From positions 1 through 23,084 of the forward strand of contig DATHBT010000060.1 of assembly GCA_035295985.1 (NCBI GenBank): 23,084 nt of DNA, given 5' to 3'. A program made the position numbers and the translations under genes. Below, piece by piece: positions 22,566 through 23,084 of the stretch. Positions within the stretch are counted from its first letter, which is position 1. Every line of letters begins with the position of its first letter. The notes below the pieces were generated by a model. It was not told the DNA's origin. It ran no database searches and saw only the letters and a program-made list of their open reading frames with translations. The stretch is from JAIVGV01 sp035295985. Lineage in GTDB: Bacteria > Acidobacteriota > Blastocatellia > Pyrinomonadales > Pyrinomonadaceae.

Positions 22566-22871
22566 TCAGGACTCCTGACGCTCCGGCGCGTCGGAGGCGT
22601 GCTCGCCGTGTGTCTCCTGTGAGGCGGGCGGCGTGCCACGCTGTAGCTCGCCGCTCGGGCGGCGCGCGTGCTGGATGGTCGAGATGGCGTGCTTGAAGAT
22701 CAGTTGCTCCTGCGCGTTCGACTCCAGCAGGATCGAGAACTTGTCGAAGCTGCGTATGCGGCCCGCCAGCTTCGTCCCGCTAATGAGGTAGATCGTGACC
22801 GTACTCCTCTCCCGACGCACAGTGTTCAGGAATGCGTCCTGTATGTTCTGGGGGGAAGATTTGGTGTCCAA
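22566..22871 (-). CDS. hfq: RNA chaperone Hfq
   Basis: Hfq forms a hexameric ring that binds small RNAs and mRNAs. The 101-residue product has the Sm1 motif (IQDAFLNTVRRERSTVTIYLISGTKLAGRIRSFDKFSILLES) and Sm2 motif (QEQLIFKHAISTI, ending near residue 67). A hydrophilic C-terminal tail of about 34 residues follows; such tails vary between species. The start is TTG at 22871, supported by GAGGAGAGG six bases upstream; no ATG lies nearby. The presence of Hfq suggests sRNA-based control in this organism. It is followed by tmk after 94 bases. Confidence 0.95.
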   Translation of the reverse strand: MDTKSSPQNIQDAFLNTVRRERSTVTIYLISGTKLAGRIRSFDKFSILLESNAQEQLIFKHAISTIQHARRPSGELQRGTPPASQETHGEHASDAPERQES

Positions 22872-22877
22872 CTACAG

Positions 22878-22886
22878 CCTCTCCTC
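22878..22886 (-). promoter_or_regulatory. Ribosome binding site fixing the TTG start of hfq
   Basis: On the minus strand GAGGAGAGG stands six bases before TTG 22871, an ideal spacing. Confidence 0.7.
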
Positions 22887-22920
22887 GCTGCCCGCCGAAG
22901 GAGTTTAACGGTTACGCCAG

Positions 22921-22947
22921 ATTACAGCACGGGAACTAGCCTGACAA
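22921..22947 (-). promoter_or_regulatory. Possible promoter for hfq
   Basis: On the minus strand TTGTCA (22947-22942) and TGTAAT (22926-22921) are present, but the spacer of 15 bases is short for sigma70. The site is 50 bases upstream of the hfq start. Confidence 0.3.
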
Positions 22948-23084
22948 GAGTAACCCGGAAGGCGCAAGCGGCGGGCAAACGGACGCGACTCCGAAGGGAG
23001 GGCGGAGGATGAAAGGGGGCGGCGATCTCATCCGGCATCTGCCGGTAGCGCGCCTACGACGTGAAGCGACTCGCCGACCATCTC
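22948..23084. other. Window end with no securely identified gene
   Basis: Two weak readings exist. On the minus strand a frame enters from the right edge and ends at TGA (23030-23028), giving a tail MVGESLHVVGALPADAG that I do not recognise. On the plus strand an ATG at 23009, preceded by GGGAGGGCGGAGG, stays open to the edge. Neither can be chosen from this fragment. A 14-base string at 23017-23030 is identical to 18231-18244 in the ispG terminator. Confidence 0.25.

Overview
The window is about 23 kb of high-GC, densely coding bacterial DNA. It looks like a Gram-negative-type chromosome. It has a predicted outer-membrane barrel protein, a Tat-exported lipoprotein, Hfq and the order uppS-cdsA-dxr-rseP-ispG. 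The protein repertoire (penicillin acylase, NHL propeller, FG-GAP/carboxypeptidase-regulatory proteins, EF-hand secreted protein, duplicated YqaA/VTT membrane proteins) together with short heptamer repeats between genes suggests an Acidobacteriota member, possibly Blastocatellia. That placement is inference from gene content, not from a marker search.

Layout. (1) 1-4394, minus strand: a Tat lipoprotein intradiol-dioxygenase-like protein, a membrane-anchored NHL beta-propeller, then a penicillin acylase family Ntn-hydrolase cut by the left edge. (2) 4528-7056, plus strand: a sigma70-like promoter, an outer-membrane barrel protein, and two tandem YqaA-type VTT membrane proteins. (3) 7192-8022, minus strand: a DnaQ-like DEDDh exonuclease, divergent from pyrE. 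(4) 8078-18179, plus strand: pyrE, truA, uppS, cdsA, a membrane-anchored Coa1/thioredoxin-fold protein, dxr, rseP and ispG. dxr and ispG are enzymes of the MEP isoprenoid pathway, uppS uses its products to make the undecaprenyl carrier, cdsA makes CDP-diacylglycerol, and rseP is the site-2 protease of envelope stress. A two-gene minus-strand cassette of secreted proteins (13527-15212), with its own promoter and a hairpin at its end, splits this cluster between dxr and rseP. (5) 18317-22871, minus strand: a long FG-GAP repeat surface protein, holB, tmk and hfq. The last 200 bases hold no securely recognised gene.

The most unusual signal is a set of intergenic fold-back repeats. At least five gaps (about 2479-2620, 5507-5642, 8650-8785, 9539-9673, 16986-17061) contain 7-base-period tandem repeats facing an inverted copy of themselves across a spacer of 17 to about 80 bases. 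The heptamer differs between elements (GCTAACA, CGTGAAT, TGACCAC, and AACCT-based types), but the architecture is the same. All begin at or within a few bases of a stop codon; two supply the stop codon of the preceding gene, and one ends exactly at the truA start codon. In three of them the downstream arm has two or three more heptamers than the upstream arm. This looks like one class of expanding or mobile palindromic element with interchangeable repeat units.

Starts were checked against signal peptides, family N-termini and Shine-Dalgarno-like sequences. Several genes use TTG (the second YqaA gene, pyrE, tmk, hfq). No tRNA, rRNA, CRISPR array or insertion sequence was recognised.
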